This document shows, in pieces, positions 55,224 to 62,870 of a stretch of 64,000 nt of DNA. How positions within the stretch are numbered: position 1 is the first letter of the stretch; each line of letters opens with the position of its first letter. The stretch comes from Mesorhizobium atlanticum. Its GTDB lineage: Bacteria; Pseudomonadota; Alphaproteobacteria; Rhizobiales; Rhizobiaceae. A model generated the notes under the pieces. It ran no database searches, was not told the DNA's origin, and was given only the letters and a program-made list of their open reading frames with translations. A program made the translations under genes and the position numbers. Location of the stretch: the NCBI RefSeq assembly GCF_003289965.1, contig NZ_QMBQ01000004.1, positions 62,001 through 126,000 on the forward strand, given 5' to 3'.

Positions 55224-55376
55224 CTTCTCCCCTTGTGGGAGAAGGTGGATCGGCGCGCAGCGCCGAGACGGATGAGGGGTGTTCCAGCTTGGCGCCAAGC
55301 TACCCCTCACCCGGATTGCCATCCGATTTGTGAAGGACAAATCGGGGCAATCCGACCTCTCCCACAAGGGGAGAGG
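55224..55376. repeat. RIME-like mosaic of nested hairpins
   Basis: Outer hairpins CTTCTCCCCTTGTGGGAGAAG (55224-55244 region) and CCTCTCCCACAAGGGGAGAGG (55356-55376) flank a palindrome AGCTTGGCGCCAAGCT (55286-55301) and a nested hairpin formed by GGATTGCC/GGCAATCC and CCGATTTG/CAAATCGG. It is the same element class as 13577-13753. It lies between lhr and the NlpC/P60 gene, both minus strand. Confidence 0.8.
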
Positions 55377-55385
55377 TAAAGGGCG

Positions 55386-56246
55386 CTACGGCCTCCTGAA
55401 CCCTGTCGGGCCGCCATAGAGATAGCCGATGCGCTCGACCGCTTCCTTCAGCCCTTCGCGCGAGACCAGCATGGTGTGGCCGTTGGCGTGGATCATGTCC
55501 CTTTCGTCGGTCATGATCGCCACATGGCCTTTCCAGAAGACGAGGTCGCCGCGCTGTAGTCCTGAATAGTCCGCACCCGGCTCGAACGGCGTGCCGATCG
55601 ACGCCGCCTGCATGTCGGAATCGCGCAGCACATCCTTGCCGGTCATGCGCATCGCAAGCTGCACGAGGCCGGAGCAGTCGATGCCGAAGCCGGAGACGCC
55701 ACCCCACAGATAGGGCGTGCCGAGGAAGCTTTCAGCGACGGTGACGTAATCCTCCGAGAGTTCGCCGATCGGCCGCAAATGGTGGGCGATGACCGCCTGG
55801 CCGGAGGGCAGCAGCGCATAATGCGTGCCGCGCGTTTCAGCCGAGCCGGTCACCGTGACCGTCGAGCCCATAGATAGCTGTCCGTCTATCGGGAAGCGCA
55901 GGTCCGGTCCCGGATAGAGGAAGGTGCGCGGCACGGACACGATGTGGGTCGGCGCATGCTCACGCGCGCCAAGAAGATTGTCCGCCACATAGCCGACATA
56001 GCCGTCGCGCTCGGCCTGCACCCAGGCCCAGCCCTCGGCATCCTCGAAGATGAGCACGTCGTCGCCGAACAGCGCCTGCGTGTTCACGCCCGCATCGGGG
56101 CGCGGCGCCTTGCGCAGGTCGGCCACCGACGCCGTGATCCGCGCCGGGCGGCCGGTGACGAAGCGGTCGGCGGCGACCTCGCCTTTCAGCCTTGCGTCGG
56201 CAAGGTCGGAGCGGAAGGCGTGAAGGCGGGCATCCCTTGCGGTCAA
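55386..56246 (-). CDS. NlpC/P60 (C40) peptidase with SH3-like domains
   Basis: 286 residues from TTG 56246, chosen because homologs begin near TxxDxRLHAFR; no ATG or GTG is available, and the longer frame overlaps marR. Two SH3-like regions (DLRKAPRPDAGVNTQALFGD, VSVPRTFLYPGPDLRFPIDG) are followed by the catalytic domain: WGGVSGFGIDCSGLVQLAMR with the active Cys, and GDLVFWKGHVAIMTDE with the active His. It cleaves peptidoglycan stem peptides. No signal peptide is seen at this start. It starts 28 bases after marR. Confidence 0.82.
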   Translation of the reverse strand: MTARDARLHAFRSDLADARLKGEVAADRFVTGRPARITASVADLRKAPRPDAGVNTQALFGDDVLIFEDAEGWAWVQAERDGYVGYVADNLLGAREHAPTHIVSVPRTFLYPGPDLRFPIDGQLSMGSTVTVTGSAETRGTHYALLPSGQAVIAHHLRPIGELSEDYVTVAESFLGTPYLWGGVSGFGIDCSGLVQLAMRMTGKDVLRDSDMQAASIGTPFEPGADYSGLQRGDLVFWKGHVAIMTDERDMIHANGHTMLVSREGLKEAVERIGYLYGGPTGFRRP

Positions 56247-56274
56247 ATCGATAATCCAGTCGTCAGCGATGAGG

Positions 56275-56625
56275 TCAGATGGGCAGTTCTTGCGCCCTGG
56301 CGACGATACCATCGCCGAAGCGCTCGACAAAGAGCGCGCCTTCCACCGTGCGCCGGATGAGCACATTGCGCTTGTCGAGCTCGTCGCGGTGGCGCGAGAC
56401 GAGCTTCAGCGCGCCCATCGTGTCCAGCGCCCGGGTGATGACCGGCTTGGTGACGTTGAGCCTGGCGGCCAGTCCGCGCACCGTATGCGGCGGCGGATCG
56501 AGGTAGATGGTGAACAGGATCGCCGTCTGGCGCATGGTGAGATCGGGCTCGCCATCGCGCACCTGGGCCAGCATCACCTGCTGCCACAGTCGCAAGGCCT
56601 GGCTCGGGCGCATCGAGATCGACAT
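56275..56625 (-). CDS. MarR-family transcriptional regulator
   Basis: 116 residues. MRQTAILFTIYLDPPPHTVR then GLAARLNVTKPVITRALDTM is the winged-helix DNA-binding core, followed by DKRNVLIRRTVEGALFVERF. It is short for the family but has the expected dimer helices. It is followed by the NlpC/P60 gene on the same strand, so it may regulate that gene. The ligand is unknown. Confidence 0.82.
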   Translation of the reverse strand: MSISMRPSQALRLWQQVMLAQVRDGEPDLTMRQTAILFTIYLDPPPHTVRGLAARLNVTKPVITRALDTMGALKLVSRHRDELDKRNVLIRRTVEGALFVERFGDGIVARAQELPI

Positions 56626-56680
56626 CGCCCAAGCATGCCGGCAAATTGTTTCGGTTCCGTTTCAGTAACGGCGTTTGCCG

Positions 56681-58048
56681 CTACGCTCCGAAACGCCCGG
56701 CGATGACCCGCTCCAGCGCGCGAATGCCCTGCGCCTCGCCGCCGGTCAGGCCGTGGGGACGGTCGGCCGGGTTCCAGGCGAAGATATCGAAATGCGCCCA
56801 GCTATGGGTCTTCTCGACGAAGCGCTTGAGGAAAAGCGCCGCGGTGATCGAGCCGGCAAAGCCGTCGGTGGTGACGTTGTTGATGTCGGCAATCTTCGAG
56901 GAAAGCTTTGCATCGTAAGGACGCCACAGCGGCATGCGCCACAGCGGATCCTCGACTGCCGCGGACGCGGCGGCAATTTCGGCGGCAAGCGTCTCGTCGG
57001 CGGTGTAGAAAGGCGGCAGGTCCGGCCCGAGCGCGACGCGCGCGGCTCCGGTCAGCGTCGCCATGTCGACCAGCAAATCGGGCTTCTCCTCATCGGCCAG
57101 CGCCAGCGCGTCGGCCAGGATCAGCCGCCCTTCGGCGTCCGTGTTGCCGATCTCGACGGTGATGCCCTTGCGGCTCCTGAGCACGTCGCCGGGTCGGAAG
57201 GCGTTGCCGGCGATCGAATTCTCGACGGCGGGAATCAACACGCGCAACCGGACATTCAGTTTCGCCCCCATGATCATGGAAGCGAGGCCCAGCACATTGG
57301 CGGCTCCGCCCATATCCTTCTTCATCAGAAGCATGCCGGACGACGGCTTGATGTCGAGGCCGCCGGTGTCGAAGCAGACGCCCTTGCCGACGAGCGTCAC
57401 CTTCGGCGCGTCACTCTGTCCCCAGCTCATGTCGATCAGCCGCGGCGCGTCGGCGCTGGCCCGGCCGACAGCATGGATCATAGGGAAATTCCGCGCCAGG
57501 AGATCGTCGCCATGGACTGCCGAAATATCGGCGGCATGGGCGGCCGCCACTTGCCGGGCGGCTTCTTCCAATTCGACTGGACCGAGGTCGCTGGTCGGCG
57601 TGTTGACGAGGTCGCGTGTCAGGAACACGCTGTCGGCGACGCGGCGGACATGCGCAGCGTCAGCGCCCTCCGGAAGCGCGAAGCGCAAGGCCTTGCCGGG
57701 CTTCTTGCCGTAGCGGGTGAAGACATAGCCGCCCAGGACAAGCGCGAGTGCGGCGAGTTCGGGTTGCGCCAGGCCCGACGCGAAATACCAGTCGCCTTCC
57801 GGCAGCGCCCTCGCGAGCGCGCCCAGAGCAAGCGCGCTCTCGCCGTCGCCGGTGCCGAACAGCGCGCCGGCGAGGCCGCCGTCTTCGCCCGGCAGGACTA
57901 GGGTGCGTCCCGCCTCGCCGGAAAAAGCGTTGGCCCTTGCCCAGGCGATGGCAGGCGGCGGCAATGCCGCGGCTTCAAGGGCGTCCTTTGCCACCAGATA
58001 GACAGGCAAGGCGGCTTGCGGCTTTTGTCCGACGAGTTCGACAGGCAT
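56681..58048 (-). CDS. Leucyl aminopeptidase family protein (M17)
   Basis: 455 residues. The M17 signature NTDAEGRLILADAL is present, with VGKGVCFDTGGLDIKPSSGM and MKKDMGGAANVLGLASMIMG holding metal-binding Lys and Asp. It removes N-terminal amino acids from peptides in the cytoplasm and may also bind DNA in some species. A shorter N-terminal domain than E. coli PepA suggests the PepB-like group. It is a single unit. Confidence 0.93.
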   Translation of the reverse strand: MPVELVGQKPQAALPVYLVAKDALEAAALPPPAIAWARANAFSGEAGRTLVLPGEDGGLAGALFGTGDGESALALGALARALPEGDWYFASGLAQPELAALALVLGGYVFTRYGKKPGKALRFALPEGADAAHVRRVADSVFLTRDLVNTPTSDLGPVELEEAARQVAAAHAADISAVHGDDLLARNFPMIHAVGRASADAPRLIDMSWGQSDAPKVTLVGKGVCFDTGGLDIKPSSGMLLMKKDMGGAANVLGLASMIMGAKLNVRLRVLIPAVENSIAGNAFRPGDVLRSRKGITVEIGNTDAEGRLILADALALADEEKPDLLVDMATLTGAARVALGPDLPPFYTADETLAAEIAAASAAVEDPLWRMPLWRPYDAKLSSKIADINNVTTDGFAGSITAALFLKRFVEKTHSWAHFDIFAWNPADRPHGLTGGEAQGIRALERVIAGRFGA

Positions 58049-58084
58049 GCGATGATCTCCGGCCGAACAGGATGAGTCGGCTTC

Positions 58085-58099
58085 TTAACGGTCCGTTAG
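58085..58099 (+). promoter_or_regulatory. Near-consensus CtrA site upstream of tadD
   Basis: TTAA, seven bases, TTAG: one mismatch from the CtrA TTAA-N7-TTAA consensus, 73 bases before tadD. A GANTC site (GAGTC) also lies at 58074. CtrA controls pilus genes in Caulobacter. Evidence is motif only. Confidence 0.4.
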
Positions 58100-58171
58100 G
58101 GTTAACAGAATATTTCTGCGGGAGGGAAGACGGCCAGCCTATGGCCGCACAGGAATGGAGACCGGGCGCCG

Positions 58172-58999
58172 ATGCCGATCAAAGCGTTGAACCATAGAGC
58201 CAGGCGTCTGATCAGCACAGCCTTCATGGCGGCACTGGCAGCCAGCGTGGCAGGTTGCGGCAGCACCAGCCAAATGACCACCGGCTCCATCTCGCGCTCC
58301 GACAGAAGGCCGCTGGAAACGATGTCGGCCGGCGAACTGCACACGGCCACGTCCAGGCTTGGCGAATCCTACGCCCGCAATCCCAATGACAAGCGCATGG
58401 CGATGAATTTCGCGGCGGCGCTGCAGATGGACGGCGATGCCGATCAGTCGCTCGCCGTGATGCGCAAGCTGGCGATCGCCTATCCCAAGGATCGCGAGGT
58501 GCTTGCCGCCTATGGCAAGGCGCTCGCCGCCAACGGCCAGTTCGAGCCGGCGCTCGACGCCGTGCGTCGCGCGCAGACGCCCGAATATCCGGACTGGAAG
58601 CTGGTGTCGGCGGAAGCCGCGATCCTCGACCAGATGGGCCAGAAGGAAGAGGCGCGTCAGGACTACCGCAAGGCGCTGGAACTCAAACCGAACGAACCTT
58701 CGGTGCTGTCCAATCTCGGCATGTCCTATGTGCTCGAAGGCGACCTGCGCACGGCCGAGACCTATATGCGCTCGGCCGCGCAGCAGCCCAGCGCCGACAG
58801 CCGGGTGCGGCAGAACCTTGCGCTGGTGGTGGGCCTGCAGGGTCGCTTCGACGAGGCCGAGAAGATCGCCTCGCAGGAATTGTCGCCCGAGCAGGCGCAG
58901 GCCAACGTCGCCTATCTGCGCCAGATGCTTGCCCAGCAGAACGCCTGGAGCCAGCTGAAGGATCAGGACAAGAACAAGGCGAAGGTCGCCACGAACTGA
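58172..58999 (+). CDS. tadD: TadD, pilus assembly lipoprotein with TPR repeats
   Basis: 275 residues. A lipoprotein signal peptide ends at AGC (residues about 24-26). TPR repeats follow: ESYARNPNDKRMAMNFAAAL, AYPKDREVLAAYGKALAANG, ALELKPNEPSVLSNLGMSYV and RFDEAEKIASQELSPEQAQA. TadD is an outer-membrane-associated pilotin-like protein of the Tad/Flp pilus. It converges with tadC, tadB, tadA and cpaE, as in other rhizobia. Confidence 0.85.
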   Translation: MPIKALNHRARRLISTAFMAALAASVAGCGSTSQMTTGSISRSDRRPLETMSAGELHTATSRLGESYARNPNDKRMAMNFAAALQMDGDADQSLAVMRKLAIAYPKDREVLAAYGKALAANGQFEPALDAVRRAQTPEYPDWKLVSAEAAILDQMGQKEEARQDYRKALELKPNEPSVLSNLGMSYVLEGDLRTAETYMRSAAQQPSADSRVRQNLALVVGLQGRFDEAEKIASQELSPEQAQANVAYLRQMLAQQNAWSQLKDQDKNKAKVATN

Positions 59000-59037
59000 C
59001 GGACGCTGCCAAGCGCCGCCCGCTCCGACAATGCAAA

Positions 59038-59064
59038 AAAGCCGCGTGGACCCCGCGCGGCTTT
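59038..59064 (+). terminator. tadD terminator
   Basis: AAAGCCGCG (59038-59046) pairs with CGCGGCTTT (59056-59064). The stem lies 38 bases after the tadD stop and resembles the merR terminator. The T run on the plus strand is short. Confidence 0.65.
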
Positions 59065-59100
59065 CTTGATTGACGCGAACGGTTCTATCTCTTTGTTTTT

Positions 59101-59268
59101 ACGCAATTCCGGACGGAAAACCGCCAGGCACTTTTCCTGGAATTGCTTCCCGTTGTTTTTACGCAATTCCGGACGGAAAGCCGCCAGGCACTTTTCCTGG
59201 AATTGCTTCCCGTTGTTTTTACGCAATTCCGGACGGAAAGCCGCTCGACGCTCTTCCTGGAATTGCTT
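59101..59268. repeat. Three-copy, 60-base tandem array of a dispersed rhizobial repeat
   Basis: Units start at 59101, 59161 and 59221, each with ACGCAATTCCGGACGGAAA and ending in CTGGAATTGCTT. Internal inverted ends GCAATTCC and GGAATTGC give a hairpin per unit. Units 1 and 2 differ at one position; unit 3 diverges more (CTCGACGCTC for CAGGCACTTT). A single copy lies at 12904-12965. The array falls between convergent tadD and tadC. Confidence 0.92.
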
Positions 59269-60284
59269 TACTGGCTCGAGGAGCTGTGCTGGTCGCCGAA
59301 GATGCCGCGCTGGCTGACCTGGATGCCGGCCGGGCCCAGGATGATGGCGAACAGCACCGGCAGGAAGAACAGGATCATGGGCACGGTGAGCTTCGGCGGC
59401 AGCGCCGCGGCCTTCTTCTCGGCCGCGTTCATGCGCATGTCGCGGCTTTCCGAGGCGAGCACGCGCAGCGCGTGCGCCACCGGCGTGCCGTAGCGTTCGG
59501 CCTGGACCAGGGCCTGCGACACCGACTTGACCGATTCCAGGCCAGTGCGGCTCGCCAGGTTCTCATAGGCGATCTTGCGATCCTGCAGATAGGACAGTTC
59601 CGCATTGGTGAGCACGAACTCCTCGGCAAGCGCGACCGACTGCGCGCCAATTTCGTCGGCGACCCTGCGCAGGGCCGCTTCCACAGACATGCCGGATTCC
59701 ACGCAGATCAGCATCAGGTCGAGCGCGTCCGGCCACGCCAGCTGGATCGACTGCTTGCGCTTGGTCGCGCGGTTGTTGACGTAGAGGATCGGCGAGTAGA
59801 AGCCGCCATAGGCGACGACGACACAGACGAACAACTTGATGAAGGCCGGCTGCTGCGGCAGTCCGCCGAGCACGAACAGGTAGACGGCCGCCAGCGCAAA
59901 ACCAACGAATGGCAGGACGAGGCGGAAGAAGAGGAAGCGCGTCAGCGGGTTCTGGCCGCGGAAGCCCGCGACCTTGAGCTTCTGAATCGTGTTTTCGTCG
60001 GCGAGCGCGCGCCTGAGATCCAGGCGGTCGACGATGTTGCGCATGCCGACGGACTGTTCCTCGCGCAGGCCCTTGCGGCGCCGGTCGGCCTCGCTGGCCA
60101 GCCGCGCACGCTGCTCTGCGCGCAATTTGTCGCGTTCGAGCGCCACGGTCTTCATACGCGACTTGAGCGACGTGCCGCCGAACGCCGGCATCAGGGTGAA
60201 CACGGTCGCGAACACGGCGATGCCGACCAGCATCGCGATCAGGAAGGAAGGGTCGGTGAGTGTTTTGACGACCTGCTCTGTCAC
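59268..60284 (-). CDS. tadC: TadC, type II/IV secretion F-domain membrane protein
   Basis: 338 residues. Membrane segments lie near the N-terminus, mid-protein and C-terminus; the type II secretion F domain is seen in WPDALDLMLICVESGMSVEA and LVQAERYGTPVAHALRVLAS with SRDMRMNAAEKKAAALPPKL. TadC and TadB form the inner-membrane platform for Flp/Tad pilus assembly. The gene is 13 bases after tadB. Its stop touches the 60-base repeat array. Confidence 0.92.
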   Translation of the reverse strand: MTEQVVKTLTDPSFLIAMLVGIAVFATVFTLMPAFGGTSLKSRMKTVALERDKLRAEQRARLASEADRRRKGLREEQSVGMRNIVDRLDLRRALADENTIQKLKVAGFRGQNPLTRFLFFRLVLPFVGFALAAVYLFVLGGLPQQPAFIKLFVCVVVAYGGFYSPILYVNNRATKRKQSIQLAWPDALDLMLICVESGMSVEAALRRVADEIGAQSVALAEEFVLTNAELSYLQDRKIAYENLASRTGLESVKSVSQALVQAERYGTPVAHALRVLASESRDMRMNAAEKKAAALPPKLTVPMILFFLPVLFAIILGPAGIQVSQRGIFGDQHSSSSQ

Positions 60285-60297
60285 CGGATCCGCGCCC

Positions 60298-61311
60298 CTA
60301 CACTTCGAAATTCATCATCTTGCGCATCACCAGGATGCCGATCGACATCCAGACACCCGAGCAGCCGAGGATCAGGTTGCCGACACTGGTGGTGAACAGC
60401 GGCATGATATAGGTCGGGCTCGACAGATAGACGAGGAACGCGACCACGAAAGGCAGGGCGCCGATGATGACGGCGGATGCCTTGGCTTCCATGGACAGCG
60501 CCTGGACCTTGGCCTTCATCTTCTTGCGGTCGCGCAGCACGCGCGAAAGGTTGCCCAGCGCCTCGGACAGGTTGCCGCCGGCTTGCGACTGGATCTGGAT
60601 GACGATGCCGAAGAAGCCGGCCTCGCTGCAGGGCATGGTCTCGGACATGCGCATGGCGGCGTCGGGGACCGACATGCCCATCTGCTGGGAATCGACGATG
60701 CGGCGGAACTCCGACCGGACCGGTTCGGGCGATTCGTTGGCGATCAGGCGGATCGCGTCGTTGAGCGGCAGACCGGACTTGACCGCGCGCACGATGATGT
60801 CGAGCGCGTTCGGAAACTCTTCCAGGAAGGCCTTGACGCGACGTGTGCGGCGAAACGAAACGAACCAGCGCGGCAGGCCGAGGCCGCCCACAAGCAAAGC
60901 GCCGGGCAGGACCCACAGGGGCGCGCCGACGAAAAAGAGAAGGGCCGTCAGGATGATGCCGCAGACGGCGGAGTACATGTAGAAGCGCTCGATCGGGACC
61001 TGCATGCCGGCCTGGCGGATCTGGACCTTCAGAGGCGGTTTCTTGACATTGCGATCGTTGGTCTTCTGTTTCTCGTCGAGCTGCTTGAGCGAGTCCTGAA
61101 GACTTTTGCGCCGCTTGACCGCCTCCGCGGCGCGATCGCGCGTGGCTTTCACCACCGACCGGTCCGTTTCGGCTGTCTTGATGGTCTGAAGGCGCTTGCC
61201 GGCCTGCTTCTCGTTGTCGATGCGCGTGAACAGGAAAGCATAGGCCACCGCGCCGGCGCTGAAGCCGGCAAGCACGATGAACGCCAGGACGGTGGTGTCA
61301 ATTCCGAACAT
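60298..61311 (-). CDS. tadB: TadB, pilus assembly inner-membrane protein
   Basis: 337 residues. N-terminal membrane segment (about 5-25) and further segments around 110-145 and the C-terminus. The F domain includes FPNALDIIVRAVKSGLPLND and MSVPDAAMRMSETMPCSEAG and LGNLSRVLRDRKKMKAKVQA. Pairs with TadC; 29 bases after tadA. The cytoplasmic insert RNVKKPPLKVQIRQAG is basic. Confidence 0.92.
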   Translation of the reverse strand: MFGIDTTVLAFIVLAGFSAGAVAYAFLFTRIDNEKQAGKRLQTIKTAETDRSVVKATRDRAAEAVKRRKSLQDSLKQLDEKQKTNDRNVKKPPLKVQIRQAGMQVPIERFYMYSAVCGIILTALLFFVGAPLWVLPGALLVGGLGLPRWFVSFRRTRRVKAFLEEFPNALDIIVRAVKSGLPLNDAIRLIANESPEPVRSEFRRIVDSQQMGMSVPDAAMRMSETMPCSEAGFFGIVIQIQSQAGGNLSEALGNLSRVLRDRKKMKAKVQALSMEAKASAVIIGALPFVVAFLVYLSSPTYIMPLFTTSVGNLILGCSGVWMSIGILVMRKMMNFEV

Positions 61312-61340
61312 TGACCGGTGCCCCTACACCTCCAGACAAA

Positions 61341-62840
61341 TCAGTCAGCGCGTTTCTCCATCGCCTCGAGCGCATTGGCGAGGCGCTGCTCCTCGCCATA
61401 ATAGCGGGCGCGATCCCAGAAATGCGGGCGGCCGATGCCCGTCGACACGTGCTCGCCGACCAGCCGGCCGCTCGAGTCCTCGCCCTTGATGTTATAGAGG
61501 ACGAGATCCTGGGTGATGATGACGTCGCCTTCCATGCCGATCACCTCGGTGATGTGGGTGATGCGGCGCGAACCGTCGCGCAGGCGGGCGGCCTGGATGA
61601 TCACGTCGATCGAGCCGACGACGATCTCGCGCACCGTGCGCTGCGGCAGCGAATAGCCGCCCATGGCGATCATCGATTCGATACGGTTGAGGCATTCGCG
61701 CGGGCTGTTCGAGTGGATCGTTCCCATCGAGCCGTCGTGACCGGTGTTCATCGCCTGCAGAAGGTCGAACACTTCCGGTCCGCGCACTTCGCCGACGATG
61801 ATGCGCTCGGGCCGCATGCGCAGGCAGTTCTTGACGAGGTCGCGCATGGTCACCTCGCCCTCGCCCTCGAGATTGGGCGGCCGGGTTTCGAGACGGACCA
61901 CATGCGGCTGCTGCAGCTGCAGTTCGGCCGAGTCCTCGCAGGTGATGACCCGCTCCTCGCGGTCGATATAGTTGGTCAGGCAGTTGAGCAGCGTCGTCTT
62001 GCCGGAGCCGGTGCCGCCCGAGATGACGACATTGCAGCGGACACGGCCTATGATCTTGAGGATTTCCGCGCCTTGCGGCGAGATGGCGCCGAACTTGACC
62101 AGTTGGTCCAGCGTCAGCTTGTCCTTCTTGAATTTGCGGATGGTGAGCGCGGTGCCGTCGATGGAGAGCGGCGGCGCGATGACGTTGACGCGCGAGCCGT
62201 CGGGTAGGCGCGCGTCGCAGATCGGGCTCGATTCGTCGACGCGGCGGCCGACCTGGCTGACGATGCGCTGGCAGATGTTGAGCAGCTGCTGGTTATCGCG
62301 GAAGCGGACGCCGGTCTGCTCGACCCTGCCGTTGACTTCGATGTAGACGTTCTTGGAGCCGTTGACCATGATGTCGGCTATGTCGTCGCGGGCAAGCAAC
62401 GGCTCCAGCGGTCCATAGCCCAGAACGTCGTTGCAGATATCCTCGAGCAGCTCCTCCTGCTCGGAGATCGACATGGCGAAGTTCTTGATCGCGATAATGT
62501 CGTTGACGATGTCGCGGATTTCCTCGCGCGCGCTCTCTGGATCGAGCTTGGCGAGCTGCGACAGGTCGATCGTGTCGATGAGCGCGGAGAAAACCTGGCT
62601 CTTGGTATCGTAATAGGTCTCGCTGCGCTCGCGCTGGACCCTTCTTGGCGGCTCGGGCGCCATCGGCGGAGCCTCGACGGGACGGCGAGCCGGCGGCGCG
62701 GCCGGCGCGCTGGACGCCGGCGCGGCCGGCCGCTCGGCCGTCATCGTTCCCGTCGAAGCGGGAGCGGCGGGAGCCGATACCGGCGGACGGAATTCGGGCG
62801 TCACCCGGTTGCCGTCGTCTTTGCCTCTCTTACCAAACAT
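61341..62840 (-). CDS. tadA: TadA/CpaF, pilus assembly ATPase
   Basis: 499 residues. An N-terminal Pro/Ala-rich region (about 1-65) precedes the secretion ATPase core: Walker [17 protein letters not shown], Asp box/His box region ([20 protein letters not shown]), Walker [18 protein letters not shown]. It energises Flp pilin assembly and possibly retraction. It is 30 bases after cpaE. Known as CpaF in Caulobacter. Confidence 0.94.
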   Translation of the reverse strand: MFGKRGKDDGNRVTPEFRPPVSAPAAPASTGTMTAERPAAPASSAPAAPPARRPVEAPPMAPEPPRRVQRERSETYYDTKSQVFSALIDTIDLSQLAKLDPESAREEIRDIVNDIIAIKNFAMSISEQEELLEDICNDVLGYGPLEPLLARDDIADIMVNGSKNVYIEVNGRVEQTGVRFRDNQQLLNICQRIVSQVGRRVDESSPICDARLPDGSRVNVIAPPLSIDGTALTIRKFKKDKLTLDQLVKFGAISPQGAEILKIIGRVRCNVVISGGTGSGKTTLLNCLTNYIDREERVITCEDSAELQLQQPHVVRLETRPPNLEGEGEVTMRDLVKNCLRMRPERIIVGEVRGPEVFDLLQAMNTGHDGSMGTIHSNSPRECLNRIESMIAMGGYSLPQRTVREIVVGSIDVIIQAARLRDGSRRITHITEVIGMEGDVIITQDLVLYNIKGEDSSGRLVGEHVSTGIGRPHFWDRARYYGEEQRLANALEAMEKRAD

Positions 62841-62870
62841 GATCGACTACCCGATGCCGCTCAAACAGCG

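Noticed and set aside
59101..59268. Possible CRISPR array
   Set aside because: Whole 60-base units repeat directly, with no unique spacers and no cas gene.
59066..59317. Open frames on both strands over the tandem array
   Set aside because: They exist because the 60-base unit length is a multiple of three; protein sequence is only the repeat translated three times.
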